Assembly: GCA_050999295.1 (NCBI GenBank)
Contig: JBPCPI010000087.1
Coordinates: 1 to 8,232 of the forward strand
Length of the DNA stretch: 8,232 nucleotides
Reading direction: 5' to 3'
Origin: JACCQS01 sp050999295
Lineage (GTDB): Bacteria > Actinomycetota > Actinomycetes > Mycobacteriales > Geodermatophilaceae
Below, piece after piece: positions 5,740 through 8,232 of the stretch (position 1 is the stretch's first letter; the number at the start of each line of letters is the position of its first letter). The translations under genes and the position numbers were made by a program. The notes under the pieces were generated by a model that did not search any database, had not been told where the DNA came from, and worked only from the letters and a program-made list of their open reading frames with translations.

Positions 5740-6822
5740 TCAGTCGCCAGGGACTGTGGGGTGCACGTGCGAGTAGCCGAACCGGCCCTTGATGCACAGG
5801 TTTCCGTGGGTGACGTCATGGTCCTTGGGTGAGTCAACCCGGACGATCCGGTTGTCCTGCACGTGCAGATCGAGGTTGCACCCGACCCCGCAGAACCCGC
5901 ACACGGTACGGGTGACGGTCTGCGTGGACTCGTCCCACGTGCCGTCCTGGCGCATGTCGTACTCCGACTTCGGCATCAACGCCCCGGTCGGGCAGACGCC
6001 GATGCAGTTGCCGCAATACACACATGCGGAATCGGGAAGCGGAGCGTCGTACTCGGTGGCGATCGTCGCGTCAAACCCCCTGCCGGCCACCGTGATCGCG
6101 AACGTGTTCTGCGCATCCTCCCCGCAGGCCTGGGTGCACTTGTAACAGAGGATGCAGCGGGAGTAGTCGCGGATGTAGAGCTCGTCGTCAATCTTGACCG
6201 GCTGGGCGACATTGGCCGCGGTCAGGCCGTCCGGTACGTCGTGGTGCCCCGGCCGCCGGCGGTCCCGCTCACCGGCGGTCGCGGGCGGGGCCGGTGGGCC
6301 GTACCGCTGCGCATCGACCTCGTAGGCCTCGTTCCAGCGCGCCACGTCGGGGCCGGCCAGCGACATGTCCACCGACGATGCCAAGAGTTCCAGGACCATG
6401 CGTCGGCTGTGCCGTACCCGGTCGCTGTCGGTGCTGACCACCATGTCCGGCTCGACCCGGCGGGAGCAGGCGGGAACGAGCACGCGTGACCCTTCGACCT
6501 CCACGACACAGACCCGGCAGGCGTTCACGGGCGCGAGATTCTCCGAGTAGCAGAGGGTCGGAGTGTCCAGACCGATCCCGAGGCAGGCGTCAAGGATCGT
6601 CGAACCCTCTGGCGCGCGTACGGTCTCGTCGTCGATCTTGATGTCGACGAGCCGCGAGATCGAGGCGATGACCGGCAGCCGCCGACGTGCAGGCGGGCCC
6701 GGTGGCGTCGCAGTGCCTACCCCGCTGCTCGGGCGGCCCGCACGGCCGGATTCGAGCGCACCCTGATCCTGGTTCGAGGGGCCGTCGACGGTTTCTTCCG
6801 AGGCTTCGGTGCCTGCGGTCAT
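5740..6822 (-). CDS. NuoG/FdhA-like iron-sulfur protein lacking the molybdopterin catalytic domain
   Basis: The 360-residue protein carries electron-wire domains as in alpha subunits of NAD-dependent formate dehydrogenases. Residues 1-50 are Pro/Gly/Ser-rich and probably disordered. Next is a plant-type [2Fe-2S] domain (Cys 91, 102, 105, 119). The HSRRMVLELLASS segment follows, where NuoG normally has a His/Cys [4Fe-4S] site; no cysteines remain there. After a Pro/Arg-rich linker come two ferredoxin [4Fe-4S] sites, CILCYKCTQAC (223-233) and CVYCGNCIGVCP (267-278). Last is the Mo-oxidoreductase [4Fe-4S] domain, CGFCGVGC with C343 in GNLCIKGRFGYSHVH. The protein ends a few residues later, whereas typical FdhA continues for hundreds of residues that bind Mo/W-bis-MGD. 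ATG at 6822 is chosen because GGAGGGG sits 5 bases upstream and the ATG overlaps the stop of the preceding gene (ATGA). It should transfer electrons to or from the NuoF-like partner. It could be a natural wire subunit or a truncated gene; a HoxU-like role is less likely given the Mo-type domain. Confidence 0.87.
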   Translation of the reverse strand: MTAGTEASEETVDGPSNQDQGALESGRAGRPSSGVGTATPPGPPARRRLPVIASISRLVDIKIDDETVRAPEGSTILDACLGIGLDTPTLCYSENLAPVNACRVCVVEVEGSRVLVPACSRRVEPDMVVSTDSDRVRHSRRMVLELLASSVDMSLAGPDVARWNEAYEVDAQRYGPPAPPATAGERDRRRPGHHDVPDGLTAANVAQPVKIDDELYIRDYSRCILCYKCTQACGEDAQNTFAITVAGRGFDATIATEYDAPLPDSACVYCGNCIGVCPTGALMPKSEYDMRQDGTWDESTQTVTRTVCGFCGVGCNLDLHVQDNRIVRVDSPKDHDVTHGNLCIKGRFGYSHVHPTVPGD

Positions 6823-8232
6823 CTGCACCCCTCCGTCGGTGTCGTGTCAGTCGGTCCGGCTGCGCCGGCAGCCCGTTCGGCGTCGGCGCGGGAGAAGGCA
6901 CCGTCGAGCAGTCCCGCCGCCAGCGCCGAGGTCAGCGCGGTAGCGGCGGTATGCCCGAGGCCGCAGATCGAGGCACTGCCCATTACGCCGGCCAGGTCGG
7001 ACAGGAGTGCCTTGTCTACATCGCGTCCACCATTGGCCGACGGCCGCCCGAGCCGCACGAGTGCCTCCTCCTGCCGTACGGTCCCGACCCGGCACGGTAC
7101 GCACTGGCCGCAGGACTCGTCCCGGAAGAAGGCGGCGATCCGGGTCAGGGTGTCGAGCAGGTCGACGGTGTCATCGAGCACGAAGACCACCCCGGATCCC
7201 AACGATGCACCGATCTCCCGCGTGCCCTCGAAGGTCAGCGGCGTGTCCAGTGCCTCCTCGGTGACGAAGGTGCCCGCCGCGCCGCCGAGCATGATCGCTT
7301 GCAGCGTGCCGCTGCCGGTGACCCCACCCGCGAGGTCCAACAGCTCGCGCAGCGTGGCGCCGAACGGAACCTCGTACACCCCGGGCTTCGCGACGTACCC
7401 GCACAGGCAGAACAGCTTGGTCCCGGTGGAATCCTTGGTGCCGACCGCCGCGTAGGCCTTGCCGCCATCGAGCACGATGTCCAGCACGTTGAGCAGGGTC
7501 TCGACGTTGTTGATGACGGTCGGCTTGCCGAACAGCCCGACCTCGACGGGGAACGGGGGCTTGTTACGCGGCTCCCCCCGGTATCCCTCGATCGAGTTGA
7601 TCAGCGCGGTCTCCTCGCCACAGATGTAGGCACCGGCACCGCGCCGCAGTTCGAGCTCGAAGGCGAACCCGCGACCCAGGATGTCGGCCCCCAACAACCC
7701 AGCTTCGCGCGCCTGATGGATCGCGGACTCCAGTCGCTGTGTGGCCAGGGGGTACTCGCCGCGGATGTAGAGGTAGCCGTACGTGCAGCCGGTCGCGTAC
7801 GCCGCGATCGTCATGGCCTCGACGAGGGCGAAGGGATCACCTTCCATGAGGACCCGGTCCTTGAACGTCCCTGGTTCGGACTCGTCGGCATTGCAGAGCA
7901 GGTAGTGCGGCTGGGCAGGCTGGCCGGCGACGGCAGACCACTTGCGCCCGGTCGGGAAGGCCGCACCGCCGCGGCCCATCAGGCCGCTGGTCGTCACCTC
8001 GTCGCGGACCGCCTCGGCTCCCATGTCCAACGCCCGAGCAAGGGCCGCGTAGCCGCCGGCGCCCCGATAGGAATCCAGCGAAGTCGGGTCCACATCACCG
8101 ATCCGACGGAGCAGCCGCAGCTCCCCCCGACCCCGAGCCACATCCTGGCTGGGGGGTTTTGCGAAAAACACCCACAGACCTGTTGCACCCCGTTGGATGG
8201 ATGGCACCAGCCCCGCGTCCCCCCACGCGGTC
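6819..8232 (-). CDS. NuoF/FdsB-like NADH-binding FMN and [4Fe-4S] subunit, partial at 5' end
   Basis: This is the diaphorase subunit that passes electrons between NAD(H), FMN and a [4Fe-4S] centre in NAD-dependent formate dehydrogenases, bidirectional hydrogenases and complex I. Counting from the GTG at 8207, the FMN/NADH-binding glycine loop is GRGGAAFPTGRKW (78-90), followed by CNADESEPGTFKDR (105-118), GAGAYICGEETALINSIEG (190-208) and GKPTVINNVET (227-237). The SLBB-like region follows near 265-330. The N3-type cluster ligands are ESCGQCVPC (Cys 366, 369, 372) and C415 in SICGLG. The frame is open without a stop to the window edge, and the residues before 8207 (AWGDAGLV) together with RGATGLW vaguely recall the end of the thioredoxin-like domain of FdsB/HoxF. 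The gene therefore probably begins beyond the window; GTG 8207 is the fallback start. Its stop overlaps the next gene by four bases. Formate dehydrogenase type is favoured because the partner has a Mo-type cluster domain. Confidence 0.9.
   Translation of the reverse strand, partial: TAWGDAGLVPSIQRGATGLWVFFAKPPSQDVARGRGELRLLRRIGDVDPTSLDSYRGAGGYAALARALDMGAEAVRDEVTTSGLMGRGGAAFPTGRKWSAVAGQPAQPHYLLCNADESEPGTFKDRVLMEGDPFALVEAMTIAAYATGCTYGYLYIRGEYPLATQRLESAIHQAREAGLLGADILGRGFAFELELRRGAGAYICGEETALINSIEGYRGEPRNKPPFPVEVGLFGKPTVINNVETLLNVLDIVLDGGKAYAAVGTKDSTGTKLFCLCGYVAKPGVYEVPFGATLRELLDLAGGVTGSGTLQAIMLGGAAGTFVTEEALDTPLTFEGTREIGASLGSGVVFVLDDTVDLLDTLTRIAAFFRDESCGQCVPCRVGTVRQEEALVRLGRPSANGGRDVDKALLSDLAGVMGSASICGLGHTAATALTSALAAGLLDGAFSRADAERAAGAAGPTDTTPTEGCR
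6828..6834 (-). promoter_or_regulatory. Shine-Dalgarno GGAGGGG deciding the start of the iron-sulfur protein
   Basis: On the minus strand GGAGGGG lies 5 bases before ATG 6822-6820. A GTG at 6828-6826 in the same frame would overlap this site and is therefore unlikely to be the start. The site is inside the end of the NuoF-like gene. Confidence 0.65.

Noticed and set aside
5740..5742. TGA in a formate-dehydrogenase-like gene as a possible selenocysteine codon
   Set aside because: In selenoenzymes the Sec lies inside the catalytic domain. Here the sequence after TGA is a complete S4 domain, not a molybdopterin domain, and no SECIS-like hairpin placed right after the codon was seen.
5740..8232. 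Redox genes as part of the nuo complex I operon
   Set aside because: Complex I NuoG in actinobacteria is long and flanked by many other nuo genes. Here the NuoG-like protein is short, lacks the His/Cys cluster and is followed by an S4 gene, so a soluble NADH-linked dehydrogenase module fits better.

Overview
The window is high-GC, densely coded DNA with GTG starts, start/stop-overlapping genes and hairpin-type intergenic ends. This fits a free-living actinobacterium (Actinomycetota). The taxonomic call is inferred from base composition and protein style only. I see no tRNA, rRNA, CRISPR array, insertion sequence or phage gene.

Left end (1-736, minus strand): the remains of a DEAD-box RNA helicase of the DeaD/CsdA type. 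The Q motif, motif I and motif Ia are intact. A TAG then interrupts the frame. Shortly after, the reading jumps, with a frame change, to the C-terminal DbpA-type RNA-binding domain, so most of the catalytic core is gone. A nested inverted repeat covers the end of this remnant.

Plus strand (about 737-2997): a two-gene operon with a 4-bp ATGA overlap. The first gene encodes a 510-residue CYTH-like/CHAD protein; CHAD is a polyphosphate-binding domain. The second encodes an orphan ParA/MinD-type ATPase with no ParB partner here. A positioning system for polyphosphate bodies is a reasonable hypothesis from this pairing. Next come single genes: a Sec-exported protein with a C-terminal Fn3-like domain (3085-3804), a class I SAM-dependent methyltransferase (3912-4670) and a DUF2071/YqjF-family protein (4766-5452). 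Hairpins follow the first two, and the one after the methyltransferase has a T-rich tail.

Minus strand (8232-5518): a tightly coupled redox operon. It runs from a NuoF/FdsB-like NADH:FMN:[4Fe-4S] subunit that enters from the right edge, to a NuoG/FdhA-like iron-sulfur protein, to a small S4-domain RNA-binding protein. The iron-sulfur protein has the full N-terminal electron-wire domains of an NAD-dependent formate dehydrogenase alpha subunit, including the Mo-type [4Fe-4S] domain. It stops exactly where the molybdopterin catalytic domain should begin. The pair would form an NADH-linked electron-transfer head whose catalytic partner is either encoded elsewhere or lost.

The most interesting points are the CHAD-ParA operon, the catalytic-domain-free formate-dehydrogenase-like wire protein, and the clean internal deletion in the helicase gene.
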